Below, one piece after another: positions 1 to 11,739 of a stretch of 64,000 nucleotides of DNA. The DNA is from Atopsyche davidsoni (lineage: Eukaryota > Arthropoda > Insecta > Trichoptera > Hydrobiosidae). The stretch is from positions 3,187,501-3,251,500 of the forward strand of contig JAILWY010000010.1 of NCBI GenBank assembly GCA_022113835.1, given 5' to 3'. Within the stretch, counting starts at the first letter, position 1, and every line of letters begins with the position of its first letter. The position numbers were made by a program, and so were the translations under genes. Below the pieces are notes generated by a model. The model did not search any database, was not told where the DNA came from, and was given only the letters and a program-made list of their open reading frames with translations.

Positions 1-519
1 AACATTTGTTATAAGACCTGTTTTAGTAATCTAACAAAAAGATATTGCTTGAAACATAGAAATTACAACAATTGAATATGCTTTATTACAAAAATTACAT
101 GTTTTTAACGGCTCAAAAGAAATCTTACTTTATTTTGATTCTATTTTGTAAATATTTAAATTTACTGCTGACTACAAGACAAGAATAAATCGTTTCTTAG
201 ATGTTATGAAATGTAGTTGATTTCAACGTTTTGATTCCAGCACTGAGGCCATTTCAGGGATGAACAAAACCAAAGCGTATAAAAGTTCAAGCAATTCAAA
301 AAAAAAAAAAAAAAATAAAATTATTATACAATTTCAGTTTATATTCATGCTCTTCAACATAATAAACATATGTACGTTCGACTCGTATCAGATTTGAAAC
401 GTGATAAAGCGAAAAAAAAAAAAAAAAACACGGAACGGGGCGGCCTGGAACTTTTCTGTTTATCTTAAAAAATAAACACATTCTCTTATTGAATATCTGT
501 CACAGAAGACGGCGTCATC
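1..519. other. AT-rich non-coding DNA with two poly-A runs
   Basis: No coding signal is seen here. Adenine runs lie at about 300-316 and 412-428. The short open frames across them are phenylalanine or lysine runs caused by the homopolymers. The runs could be tails of old retroposed copies, but no element body is recognisable. Confidence 0.6.
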
Positions 520-725
520 GAATTGATTCCGTCTCGGGGGGACGCCCCTGGGCTCCTCGGCCCCGCCAGCCGCCCCCCTCACGCGCCGCCACTGGCGATA
601 ATGACCCACATACGGCGGGTACTTAAGACGCCTTTGTACTCTTGCAACAGTGGCGTCGGTCGATACGTCTTGAGAGACGCGCCTCGTGTGAGCACCTCTC
701 GCGACTACCATTGCCGTCGCTAAAA
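520..725. other. GC- and CpG-rich island, function unknown
   Basis: A compact GC-rich block with many CG dinucleotides sits in AT-rich flanks. Frames of 66 and 83 residues are open on the two strands, but neither looks like a known domain and GC-richness alone lowers stop frequency. It could be a promoter-associated island, a 5' non-coding exon or a fragment of a mobile element. I see no TATA box or splice site that decides between these. Confidence 0.35.
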
Positions 726-791
726 AACTCTAAAACGCAAAAAAAAATTATAAAATTTACGCTCCAATATTGTAATGATAAAAAGTAACTT

Positions 792-860
792 TGCATGACT
801 AAACTGAGTTTAGTCGTGCATCTGATGATGACCCGGCGTATAGGGTCGAAACTAGTTATG
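792..860 (+). other. Hammerhead-ribozyme-like motif with palindromic stem
   Basis: A 14-bp near-perfect hairpin (792-805 with 807-820, one G:T pair) is followed at 822-828 by CTGATGA. After one extra T comes a 5-bp stem, GACCC (830-834) with GGGTC (843-847), then GAAAC (848-852). CTGANGA, a stem II and GAAA in this order are the conserved core of hammerhead ribozymes, which are known from Penelope-like elements and satellites. The extra T before stem II and the absence of a clear cleavage-site partner argue that it is degenerate or coincidental. A TG microsatellite follows at about 886-899. Confidence 0.3.
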
Positions 861-1760
861 CAAATCTACTATAATAATAGCCACTGTGTGTGTGTGTGTA
901 TGTTTCATTTTTTGGTTCTCTATAGAATATCTTAAAAGATACAACGCTGATTTTTTGCACGTAAGTTTTTCCGCAGTTATGTGCCGAATTTCAAGATAAT
1001 ATTTTCATTCATAAACTAATTAAATAAAACTATCAAATATGCTTTATGTACGAATCATATGATTCTGTTGTTCACAGCGAGAATTTCAAATTTAGTATTT
1101 AAGAAAAAAAACAAAATATGATGCTTCTAAGAAATTTCTTATGTCAGCTTGACACAAGTACCAATTTTATTTTTTAGTTGCGTTAGAAATTATTAATCAC
1201 ATCATTAATAACTTAAAATGCCTCTTAAAAAAATAACACCGTCTAAGCCCAGCAAACGTAATTAAAAAAGAATAGCACAATTGAACGTGATAAAGACTGC
1301 ATCTAATAAAGAACAGTGCAGTGAAAGTGATTCGTTGTTTGTGACGCGAAATGTGATATTTCCTAGAGTGGCTTTGCTTTCGAAATTAATATCCGGTTAT
1401 TCAAAATATATGTGTACAAAATGAAATCAAATATTCATCTAATTGTCAGCCAAACATATGTTCAAACACTATTGCATCGTTCATCGAATACGTCATTTTA
1501 AGACGGGCTACATTTCTAGTATGAATATAATATGCATGATAAACTCATGTTTCGTTTTTTTAGTAAAAATATGAAATGTTACCTTAACACATTCGGTGTT
1601 TATTATTAGTGATAACGTGCATATTTTTAACCTGACACGGTTAACATTGTTGAAACTGAAAAAAAAAATTTTATCTTGCAAATTGTATCGGGTATTTATT
1701 ATATTATTAATGTTGGATAAAAGCTATTGCTGAAATACTCGTAGAAACATTTTCGCTAGA
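861..1760. other. AT-rich non-coding DNA with a TG microsatellite
   Basis: Apart from the short TG run at about 886-899, this is AT-rich sequence without a frame, splice pair or repeat that I can name. It may be the decayed body of the element that carries the hammerhead-like motif just upstream. Confidence 0.5.
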
Positions 1761-2230
1761 GACAGGTGGTCCTGCACACTGGAGAGTCAGGATTGCCTAA
1801 GATCTCATGAAAGGCTTACGTCCACGAGTATCACTATGAAATTTTCCGACCATGATGGGGTGTATAGATTTCACCAGAGTGCAAACTCGGCACTCTGTAG
1901 ACACGCGTCACACTTTCTCCTTTGAACCCAAGGCGCTCGCCACAGCCAAAGGCAAATATGCGCGTTTAGCTAGAGAGGCGGTGGAGAAATACAAACTACC
2001 GGCAACATCAACATAAACGACGGCCCAAGAGACGGCAGGACAGCTCGGCTAACAAATCCACGCGAGCTCGGAGAGGTGCGCCCGGTGGGGGGTACCCAGG
2101 AAACTGGAGTTCCGAGAGGTGCGCTTAGCTTAGAATCCCATAAAAACCACTCGGGTGCACAAGTAAAATTGACATACTCAAATCACAAATCGACTTGGCA
2201 CTACTCCGACAAAAAACTGAAAATAACTTA
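1761..2230. other. GC-richer non-coding patch beside a SINE
   Basis: Base composition rises here, with several CG dinucleotides and short purine-rich phrases, but all six frames are broken. It adjoins the SINE at 2241-2479. A similar GC-rich patch adjoins the SINE copies near 20.8-21.2 kb, so this may be part of a composite or decayed element. No family is recognised. Confidence 0.35.
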
Positions 2231-2240
2231 ATACATAATT

Positions 2241-2479
2241 ACTAATATGATTAGGCACATTAGTTCATACATAGAAGATGATTTAAAGAAACTCTCAGAA
2301 AAATATCATCGTGATTTGTGTGGGATTTGAGCCCACATCCCTTGGTTTACATGACCGGTGTACTAACGAATCATTTCCGTTTATCGATATTATTAGTTAA
2401 TCATATTAGTTATAATATAATAAACCCGTAATGGGTAATAAATACGCATCTGATTGACGTTAAATCAAAAAATAGACAA
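2241..2479 (-). mobile_element. tRNA-derived SINE-like element with 10-bp target-site duplication
   Basis: The element is flanked by the direct repeat ATACATAATT at 2231-2240 and 2480-2489, a textbook retroposition footprint. Its interior, read on the minus strand, matches the tRNA-like core of the element near 21.5 kb, including a T-arm-like GTGGG..CCCAC region. A 13-bp inverted repeat (2241-2253 with 2398-2410) brackets that core. The tail at about 2425-2479 is shared with the copy at 21603-21662. It belongs to the same family as the copies at 20.2-20.8 and 21.3-21.7 kb. Confidence 0.75.
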
Positions 2480-2489
2480 ATACATAATT

Positions 2490-4504
2490 GCTAAGTATGT
2501 AGGTCACACGAATTCACGGAGAGATTACCAGTCAATATTCAAGTTAACAAGTTAATGAAAATGCTCGAGAAAATTTCTTGAATAATATATCAATTATATC
2601 AAGTTTTACTTCTACTGCAATATGACATGATTTAAGTAGTTAAAGTGTTAAAAAAAATTCTTAAAAAAGTAACGAATGTCGGATTATTTCAGTGGTGTAA
2701 GTTTTCTTAAAAATAACCATGATTTTGACGTGCGATAATACTTACTTTATTAGTTGGATAGGGCCAGTAAAGCTTCGTAAACATTGAATAACTAACATTC
2801 ATTATTAGTCAGGACGCATCCGGTAGTAGAGCTGCAAAATTGATAATTATATCAAATGAAAATAGTTTATTTTAATTAAAATTATGGGCATGTTATTTTC
2901 ATATAAAATGTTTCACATCCCCGGTATTTTCATCAAATAAAGTGGCATAATATATGACATGTATACGTGAGAAAAAAAGACGCGGATAAAAAAGAAAGGT
3001 TACATTTTTTACATAAGTGGGATGTTTTCAGGACCAGAAGCGTCCTTCTTCAGGATTTTACCCCGTAAACGTTTGGACGAAGCACCACTTTGTTTGCCAC
3101 TGATAACTATGCACTGCCTGGAAGTGAACGTGAATATTGAAGTGATATTAGCAAATATGCTTCACGTGGAATTAAGTGAGACTTCTAAATTTTCAAGGGT
3201 CATCATAACCTGTACAATATTCTAGCTTATTATAACCCAAACAGTATTACGGCAATTATAAAAAAAAACTTAATGGAATTTCATTTTTAGTATTATTATG
3301 CTAAATATTTTTAACTGAAGATACTTAGCGAAATTAATTAATTAATTTTGGTAAAGCGATATTCCGGATTATTTTTATTTTTTGATTCTACCGATTTCGC
3401 CAGCATGCTAAAATATATATTTCTTTTGAAACGGTAATTTATCCCTTTTCTTAAAATGTGTTAGTGATCACATCAATACCAATAATATTGATTATACTTT
3501 TTCTTTATAATTCAATGTAATATTTATAAATAATGCACACCTATTTAGTACCTGTTTTTATATATATATTTTTAAATCAAATATAAGTATTTAACTTTTA
3601 TTGTTTTTACTTATTGACAAATGTATTTATATTGTATTTATCCAGTAAAATAAATCGTCATGTATATTTTAAAATCATTTCATAGCGGATTAGACCGTAG
3701 TAGCCACGACAGTGCTTCCACCTTAAGCTATGGAAGGAGTTGAGAACCTTGTAGACAAACAAATTCCCAGTGAAAGTGATCGTGTTCCCGGGTTTGCAGT
3801 CTATTAGACTAATTTAGAAGTTCGCCTTGATAGTTCCTACTGGATGGCTCGATTTCTAATGCAATGTGAATACTGCAAAATAGTTAATCGTTCGAAATCC
3901 CCACGAGCAATATCGTGGCCACACTTATGAAAATTAGCGAAACTTTGTAATATAAATATATATATTGATATCAAATTCTAAGTAAAGCCAATAAATTTAC
4001 CTCCTTGTTGTCTAGTGGCCAACACCGTTGAATTCAAAATAAACAACTTAAATAAATAATATATAATTTTATCAATAAATAACATAAGTCTTCTTAACAA
4101 CCTTTTTCGATTCAACTTTTCTATAAACAGGGTAAATACTGAAGACTTATGTCTCCGCAATTGATTTTGAATACTTTCAATCGCTTGTTGTTTTACGGGT
4201 CGTATTATTATTCTATTATTCTATTATTCTCACTCACAAATGTGCTTTCAGATGCTTTGGATTAAATATATCTTAGTAGTTAATAATATAATCATATATA
4301 TATAAAGTAATTTACAAAGGTTTTTTTGCCCAAATGGCACATTGTTCGTTAGTTATTATAATTAAAACAGGTTTAGTAATGACTTCGCGGGATAGTTCAG
4401 ATGGAAAAAGACATGTGCAAAGGGATTCGAAAATTATACTTCGTTAATATAATATAGAAGTTAGTATATGAATAATTGAAAATGTGTCACTTTCATTGTT
4501 GCAG
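2490..4504. other. AT-rich intergenic or intronic DNA upstream of the 4505 exon
   Basis: Mostly AT-rich sequence with a short TTATTC tandem run near 4205-4231. If the gene ending at 4855 is real, part of this stretch is its intron, ending in the acceptor TTGTTGCAG at 4496-4504. No upstream coding exon could be fixed. The short open frame at 3022-3225 has no supporting donor and acceptor pair. Confidence 0.5.
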
Positions 4505-4855
4505 AAGGAAGACATAATTTACTCGGAGGTTGTGCACGGCGCCCCCACAATTCCCATGGTCTGCGTCCCTCGCGCGCCTCCCAACCCCAGACAGATGATG
4601 ATGACCGACAATCAGGTAAATATACAACACTTCATCATTCCTACGAAACACGTACAAATTGTTTCATCATTCTTGATCATACCGCGAACGGTACATTCTC
4701 GCAATACATACCACGAGCCCGTTTTTCCGAAATACTTACCCCAAAAAATACGTACATATTTTTTTTTTGCCCAGCAGCAGATGATGGTGATGCAGCCCAT
4801 GGTCGACTTCCGTTTCCGCCAGGCTCAAATGCCTATGGAGCCGGAGAGGTTCTGA
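4505..4855 (+). CDS. Last two coding exons of an unidentified spliced gene
   Basis: Exon A is 4505-4615 (37 codons, acceptor TTGTTGCAG, donor CAG|GTAAAT). Exon B is 4775-4855 (26 codons plus TGA, acceptor TTTTGCCCAG after a pyrimidine tract). Both are phase 0, so joining them keeps one frame and gives a 63-residue C-terminus. It starts KEDIIYSEVV, then is rich in proline, methionine and glutamine and ends MEPERF. The 159-nt intron has no in-frame stop, so retention would add 53 residues. IIYSEV fits the pattern of a tyrosine-based (ITIM-like) cytoplasmic motif, which would suit a receptor tail, but this is only a guess. Upstream exons are outside the region I could resolve. I do not recognise the family. 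Confidence 0.65.
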   Translation, partial: KEDIIYSEVVHGAPTIPMVCVPRAPPNPRQMMMTDNQVNIQHFIIPTKHVQIVSSFLIIPRTVHSRNTYHEPVFPKYLPQKIRTYFFFAQQQMMVMQPMVDFRFRQAQMPMEPERF

Positions 4856-7665
4856 CAGGAACGCCTTCACCACACCACGAGCATCAACTAAAGACCACGG
4901 CGTCCCCGCATCCAGAATCCGAAGTCTCTCATCCAGTCTTGCCGAAATCCCCACAATCCCACTGTAACTACAATCTTTTTATCTTTCACGTTCATGAAAT
5001 AGATATCGAATATATTATATCTTCTTAATACGAGTATTCAACGTTGAATGTATGTCGATTACTCTGAAATATTCGTATTCACCAAATCTAATAAGAAAAG
5101 ATACGTCAAAATCGTGTGGTTGTGTCCCTATGATTGAGAAAATTCTTCTTTCTGTCTAGGATCATAATACAACAATCCTTATATTATCATAGAGCCTCTT
5201 TTTGTATTTTATTAAATACATTTTAAGTTCTTTTTTCATTTATTCGTATTCTTTGTTAGCTTTGATCCATAATACTAAAAGTTTCCAAAGACTCTATCGA
5301 CCACGATAATATTGGATTATCAAAATGTGAAGATTCCAAGAACCCAAATATAGAAGATTTCCAATATTGCTTTATAAATCCGAAACGTCCCTTTCAGAGT
5401 GTTTAAAGTAATCCGGTTTATGCATTAACAGCTCAAATCTTTGCTTCCTGAATATCAAATTTAGAGCTTCGAGATTTGATGAAATTACGCAAATTCCCAA
5501 GAGCGATGAAATGTTTCACGGACGTAGCTTCACGCAGTCAGACTAGCGGAAGCTCTAAAAAATAGAAAATCGTATAGTTTTTCTCAATGCTTACCTTGAC
5601 ATTCCAGTTTAGTGAGTGATTTACCAATAGATAATGCTGTATTTAATAAACTAGTATCTTCGTTTGTCAATATGCCAATACCGTCAGTATAGTTAACTGT
5701 TTATTTCTATAGAATAATATACTATGTGGATGTACTCTAAATGTGTTTAAATACGGTAAATATCCATGATTTTCAGTCGTCTCAGTAAAGGGCGGCATTA
5801 CTCGATGTATACTCCTCTACCAGATATCTCCATTGTCAACGGTAATAATATTATGTGTTTTTGATATAAAATTACGAATTATTTGTGCCAAATCGCCAAG
5901 TTTATCAGTATTGTTATGTTAATTACCTGGCAGGTGTACGAATAATTGATGACTTTTAATTTTAAATCATTACTATTTAACATACCCAGAATTGATGTAA
6001 GTAATTATTTAAGAAGGTGAATGTCCATTATTACAGGAACTATAGCATTCTGTACCAATGTTATACAATGTTTGTAAATATCTAACTGTACTTTGCATTT
6101 TAATGGTTCAAGGCCTAAGCGATTATTTAAATGATCGATTTTTTATTCGACTTTGTATATAATATTTCGGTCGACTGATTTCTTTCCAAATCTGATTTCT
6201 AGCTTGTTAAATTTTTTCTGAAAAATAAGTTTTTGAATTTGACTGTGGCAATTTTTCTATTTACGTGAAATAATTTTTTTCCTAATTTTTTTTAATCGTT
6301 TTTAAATGATATTATATTAAAGTATGATTAAGTATCTTTAATTTATTTGTTGGTTCTGTATTCAAGTATATAACAGGGTAATTGAGAATGTGTGTTGGTT
6401 GCTTCTACCAGCGTAATGTAAAGGATTCCAGATTCGATGGAGGTTGAAAAGAGTTGAGAGAGTTTAATTATACTTCACTTTATTTCTGATTTATAATTAT
6501 TATTACTTGTTATAAAACATTACTCTTTATCGTATAACATATATTGTTTTAGGATTATATAATAATCATACAATTAAAATTTTCTTGTAGAAATAAATGT
6601 TTGGATCAATTAAAATTGTTTTTGACGTATTTAAAGACGAGAAACCACCAAAAAAACGTTTTATTTAAAACTTTATAAGTTAGGATGTATTGTTTTTGCT
6701 ATAGTTTAATTTATACATACAAATTATAATCAACACTTTTATAATTTGTTTTAAAAAAACTTTTGAATAGTAACGTAATTCCGTATATAATTAATGAACA
6801 ATGAATATATTATAAAAATATGACCTTGTTTTGACGTAATTTTTAGAGTACATATAATTTAAACTCTAAAGTGTATTTATTAATGAAATGAAAATTATTA
6901 TGATTCATTGGTTTAGAAAATATTTATAACTTATAAATGTTCATAAAAGACTGTTAAACTAAAGTCGGTGGGAGTTGAGTCAGTCGAGGCGGGATGTTCT
7001 CTCGACATTATGTATAAGATTGATGTATAAATCTAGTTACCTAATGACATTCTTATTTAACGTGGAAAGAACAGGCTATTAAAATGTAAATATACCTATA
7101 ATATATAGATATAATATTTTTTATTTCACAATTTATAATTGTGATATTAATATTTTAAATTGAAAATTATGAACCGTCTCAATATTATTACTGGACAGTA
7201 ATGATAATATTTAAAAAAATTATTAATGGTTTTTCAGTAAATATATATAAAATTAGGTGAATAATGTTTACATGCTGCATGCACAGCAAATTAACGATTT
7301 ATGATTTGATGACGGTTATGATTGAACGGTCAGTTTGGTTTTCACTCCTCGATGTAATGTTTCACGTCAGTATCCGCGAGTCGATACTGTTATATTATAT
7401 GTGTACTCCGTAATCAGGCATACTAGTGTCGGTGGTTTAAGACGATTTGGTTAATGAAGTTTTATGGTCATTATTAATTCTGTGTACAACTATTTCTGAC
7501 AAATAAATAGAATGCGTACTTTTATATGTGTCATTTATTTTTACAGAACAACCTCGCATAACTTAAACAACCCTCGCAGTCAATATCCTGTCAATATTCC
7601 TGTAACATTTAAAAAATGTGGTTCTGCGTAAATACATGAATCAATAAGAGAAACCCTGAAATGTG
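4856..7665. other. Probable 3' UTR followed by AT-rich intergenic DNA
   Basis: The sequence after the TGA is moderately GC-rich for about 100 nt and then strongly AT-rich. Candidate AATAAA signals lie at 5645-5650 and 6592-6597, so a long 3' UTR is possible, but no cleavage site can be fixed. Beyond that I see no gene or recognisable element. Confidence 0.45.
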
Positions 7666-9240
7666 TTTGTAGGCTACTTTCACAGATGGAACCTGTGAAG
7701 GTAGCTTCTCATCACTTCGTGTCCCGTGAGGAACTGGGTCGACTAGAAGCTAACTCTGCAGATGTCTCTGGAATTTGCTGCATCCGTAACATATTTGAAA
7801 CATATTTTTCTTGTGTTACCCTGCGTGAATTCTTCATATCGATGGTTCCATGTAACAAACGTGTATCTCCTAAAGCATTTCTTGAAATCTGAAAAAACGG
7901 GAGCAGTCTTTTTCTTCGTAACCATTTGGGCTTTTTCATTTCTTTTGTGTTCTTATGTGGGCTCTCACCCAGCAGACGATGGTCATGTCTTTGGATTCTA
8001 TCGATTCCATTGATTATTCGATATCAAATATCAGGGGATTGACAGATACTCTATATGCTGTCCACAGATTTGGGTTCGTAGCTATCTAAAATGTCGATTT
8101 GTAGCCCACTCGAGCTCATCGATTAGGTACCCCTCCTCACGGAAAACAACAAATAAACAACTGCGTCCGTATTACTAAGAGAGCTACTAACAAGAGTCTC
8201 TCGATCTCTGGGATTGTTCACTCTTATGAACAAATACGGCAAGACTCTGATCTTAAATAATCAAAAGTCACGACAAATACAATGGTCTAAACTGCTTAGC
8301 ACCCGACTACTGGACTTGCTCTTCAAGGCTTCAGTTCTTGATTCCAGTGGACACCAGTGCTTCCCAATTGGGCTAGGGTACAGCCTTCACCGACAACCTA
8401 GAGCACATTAGAGATGTTCCTAAGTAAGAACTGCGCCGCGCCGCCAAGTGGTAGACTGAGTTCCTCCAATTCACGGCACAGGGCAGATACGAAAATAATA
8501 AAATCAAATCTGCGCTCGAATCATAACTGGACATCCATATAATGACCCAGAAGGACAACGAGAGAAGGGAATGACTGAAAAACAACGCGTGACCTCCAAG
8601 GAATGCGTTTTCTCTCTGATTTACATCAGTCGAAAAAAATAAAGAAAAAATAAATTAATAAAATTAAAATTAAATTGATAGATCTAAATAACGGTCTTTC
8701 AGATGTCAAAATGACCGCAAATGAACTATCAGATAGAGTAAGCCTACACATAAACAAAGAATAGAGCCAAAAACAAAAACAATTAATTATTAATGTTGCG
8801 CCTAGTGACAGGCAAACCGCAAAACACCTAAATTCTGGTAAAACAGCAGACTGTAATTTTTTTGTTGCGCTTCAACTACAACCCAAAGAGAACAAGCTGG
8901 AATGAAATCTGTATATATATCGGAAATTCTTGAGCAGATCAACCCAAAATTTTGGCTGCACTGAGAACGCCCGAAAGTGACAGATGGTATGAGCGGGTTT
9001 TGAGGGATCTCACATCTTGAGTGGTCACAAGATACAGTTAGACGAAAAGCTAAATTACTCAAAAACCATTCATCGGTGCATCGGTTGGACAACATTCGTA
9101 GATCTTGGGATCGACACACTCAACACTAATACGGTTAACTGTCAGTCGGATGGCCGATATTATATATATAATTCCAAAAAATGTTCGGACCTCACCGACT
9201 ATACGTGTCACTGTTACTTCAACCAACAATGAATAAAGTT
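7666..9240. other. GC-richer island, probably decayed mobile element
   Basis: Composition differs from both flanks, and fragments of open frames occur on both strands (for example 7743-7925 and 8802-9119 on the minus strand), all interrupted. A 12-bp imperfect inverted repeat lies at about 7675-7703. The texture is that of an old retroelement or transposon, but no catalytic motif is left that I can name. Confidence 0.35.
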
Positions 9241-9891
9241 TGCGCTGAGATATGATCCTATTGGATTCAAATAAAAAATGTGTTAGGCTAAGCGTCGTCC
9301 GTTAAATCTTACAACCTTACCTATTTTAAAGAATAAAATTCAGCACCTCACCAATTCAATATTTAAAGCTATGAATAATCCATAAATCAAAACAATTCAA
9401 CTATTCTTATTGTATACACTTATACAAGATACTAAAAAGAATTGAATTGGATGTGTTGGTTCCAACTAGATGTTTATTGGTCAATTTTACATGCTATGAA
9501 AATATAAATTGGGAATGCAATATATCTACTGCAAGACGCACGTGTTCAATGGCCTGAAGACTTATCGACTGTCCATGGAAACTCGGCCCGATTATCGAAA
9601 TATTTTAAATAAGTTATTATAAAATTATTTGTTTCGAATAATAAGTCGAGTTTCGTATTTATATTTATTACATTTTTAGAAGAGTAAACAGGGAAATTTG
9701 TAAACGTAGTTATCACAATATAAGTAATGCAGAGATTCATCGACACCACATACAAGAAGAAATGATTTCAGGCCTACAAAAATACAACCCCTGGTGTGGG
9801 AAAGCAGTATTTCATTTATTTCATGCTTTGTAGCATAAACACGTTTGTGAAATATAAAAACAGTACCCTGAAACTTTTTAAATGGTTGATG
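9241..9891. other. AT-rich non-coding DNA
   Basis: No frame, RNA gene or repeat is supported in this stretch. It ends at the target-site duplication of the hAT element that follows. Confidence 0.5.
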
Positions 9892-9899
9892 CTATATAG

Positions 9900-10443
9900 C
9901 ATAGTTTCCCAAACTATTTTGTCCCGTCGACCCCTTGTCGAGTTTTCCTGTTTTCCGTCGTGCCTTGCTAATATTGAATTTTTACAAATTCATCAATTTC
10001 AAACATATTTTTGACATCTTATATAGAACCACTCATTTTCATAGGGTTTACTGTACAGTGGGCTTAAAAATGAAAAAGTGAATTATACCTTTATTAATTA
10101 AAAACACACAAAATGCAAATATAGTAACATTCAGAAAATCAATATTTTTGATAGAGAATACTTGGTGGAATTCCATTTTAATATCTTAAATAAAATACAT
10201 TAATTAAAAACATACAAAATACTTCTACGCTTCAGGGCTTCGATTCGTCACAAAGTACATATGTACAATCTGTGTTCGGTGCATTATGACATTTACGAAA
10301 TGTCTAAATTTTGGTGATGACCTGCTTAAATGGGATCCACTCTCGTAGACCCCCATTTACAGTTCATAGACCCCCAATTTTATTTTTCGCTCTCATCAAA
10401 ATCGACCTCTGGGGGTCAATATCGACCACTTTGGGAACTTCTG
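9900..10443. mobile_element. Non-autonomous hAT element (MITE) with 8-bp TSD
   Basis: Terminal inverted repeats are CATAGTTTCCCAAA on the left and, read inward, CAGAAGTTCCCAAA on the right. They are flanked by 8-bp duplications CTATATAG (9892-9899) and CTATACAG (10444-10451), the length typical of the hAT superfamily. Its left 100 bp is the reverse complement of the right end of the element at 26926-28001. Its right 110 bp matches that element's internal left end, so both belong to one family. No transposase frame remains in the 544 bp. Confidence 0.88.
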
Positions 10444-10555
10444 CTATACAGCATATATAATGCGTATATTACCATGTAATTTGGGGGTAATCATAAATTT
10501 TAGATGAAATTAATTAAACACAAACTTATCCAGAAATATACTGTTGTAGTATTAA

Positions 10556-11480
10556 CCCTTTACACTCCTATGTGGACTCTACATTCAACAGTGTTTGGCA
10601 AAAGTATATTTATTATTATTGTTATTACTATTATTTTATCAAATCTTTTTTGTGTGTATTGTGAAAGACATACATTAGTAATTTCGTGATATTTTGGTAA
10701 GTTATTCAAAAGTATTATTAGCTAAATATTTACGAGAATGTAGCACTTTTTACGATTTGTCATTCGACGGAGACGGGCGGTTGCCGCCGTAAAGAGTCAG
10801 GTAGCAAGACCATTCAAACAATAACAGATACAGAGTATGTTTGTTATCTATGAACAGTTAGTTAATCAGATAATATAAATATGGGCGAGGTGGTTGTCGC
10901 AGACCAATACGCAACATTCTATTGTTTTATGCGAATAACATTAAAATGGTGGAGAAAACTGTTTTTCTAGGGTGCAGAAACCTCGATAGAAAATGCATAT
11001 ATATTGTATAAAGAATGCAATAATAATGCAAATCCAATAAGCTATAAAGCATTTAGAGAAAAGTTGTTACTGGAGCTCACAGGAGACTTTCGTGCTCCGA
11101 TATCAAAATCAGGGCGATTATCCACAGGTGACACTGTTCAGCGCTTAGATGAGAAAAGTCATTTTATATTTTCTAATTCTCAGAAAAAACATAAAGATTG
11201 CATGGTGTGTCCAATAGGAATGTTCCTGGAGGAAGAATAGAAACCACATTCTATTGCGAGACCTGTGAAAGGAAACCAGGCCAGGAGAATTTTTAAAAAA
11301 ATACCACACCAAAATAAATTTTTAACTTTAAATTGTATGCAAAATAAATTATTGATAGACTCTTATCTCTTTTTTTTTATAACTTTACAACTAAATAACA
11401 TCTTATTTATTAACAAAAATCTCATAATTACCTCGGAGTTGGCAAACGGAAAAATTAAAAAAATCAAAGAGTGCAAAGGG
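10556..11480 (+). mobile_element. piggyBac-like element, internally deleted, TTAA on both sides
   Basis: TTAA at 10552-10555 and 11481-11484 flanks inverted ends that read CCCTTTACACTC on the left and CCCTTTGCACTC inward from the right (11 of 12 match). TTAA target duplication and CCY-starting ends are hallmarks of piggyBac elements. The 925-bp body retains only the C-terminal part of a transposase frame (10893-11295), so most of the transposase has been deleted. Confidence 0.9.
10893..11295 (+). pseudogene. piggyBac transposase C-terminal remnant
   Basis: The frame from 10893 reads VVADQYATFYCF..LKWWRKLFF, a stop (TAG at 10968-10970, where the family has tryptophan), then GAETSIENAYILYKE. 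This matches the D-A-D-Q and WW-K-FF segments and the N-A-ILYK segment of piggyBac (DDE_Tnp_1_7) transposases. A frameshift near 11215 moves the cysteine-rich end, KDCMVC..ETTFYCETCERKPG, into another frame. The zinc-binding-like C-terminal tail is therefore visible but split. It is non-functional. It lies wholly inside the TTAA-flanked element. Confidence 0.85.
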
Positions 11481-11484
11481 TTAA

Positions 11485-11735
11485 GCCCCTTGATAAATGG
11501 GATCCCCTGTTAGCCCGGAGTCGAGAGTGGTGTGCTAGCGAGCCTGGGTGCAATTGGATTTACTTCAGTCGACTGTATCGAGTGTCAGTTTCAGCAGCCC
11601 AGTCAGCCCAGTCAGCCCAGTCAGCCCAGTCAGCCCAGTCAGCCCCAGACAGCAGGCGAGCCCACGCGTCAGCGCCGCTCCCTCTTCACACATCGGCTCG
11701 GGAAGACACTGACGAAGACCCCCTTTTTCATTTAT
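11485..11735. repeat. 9-bp tandem repeat (CAGCCCAGT) in a GC-rich patch
   Basis: Five perfect copies of CAGCCCAGT lie at 11595-11639, with a sixth partial copy after them. Because the unit is a multiple of three, several frames stay open as short serine/glutamine/proline or leucine/threonine/glycine runs. These are not convincing genes. The GC-rich surrounding sequence could be a promoter or element remnant. Confidence 0.7.
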
Positions 11736-11739
11736 TTTA

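Noticed and set aside
3022..3225. 67-residue plus-strand ORF with a nearby TTTTCAG
   Set aside because: The acceptor-like and donor-like sites (TTTTCAG, GTAAAC) do not define an exon in phase with the 4505 exon, and no motif is seen.
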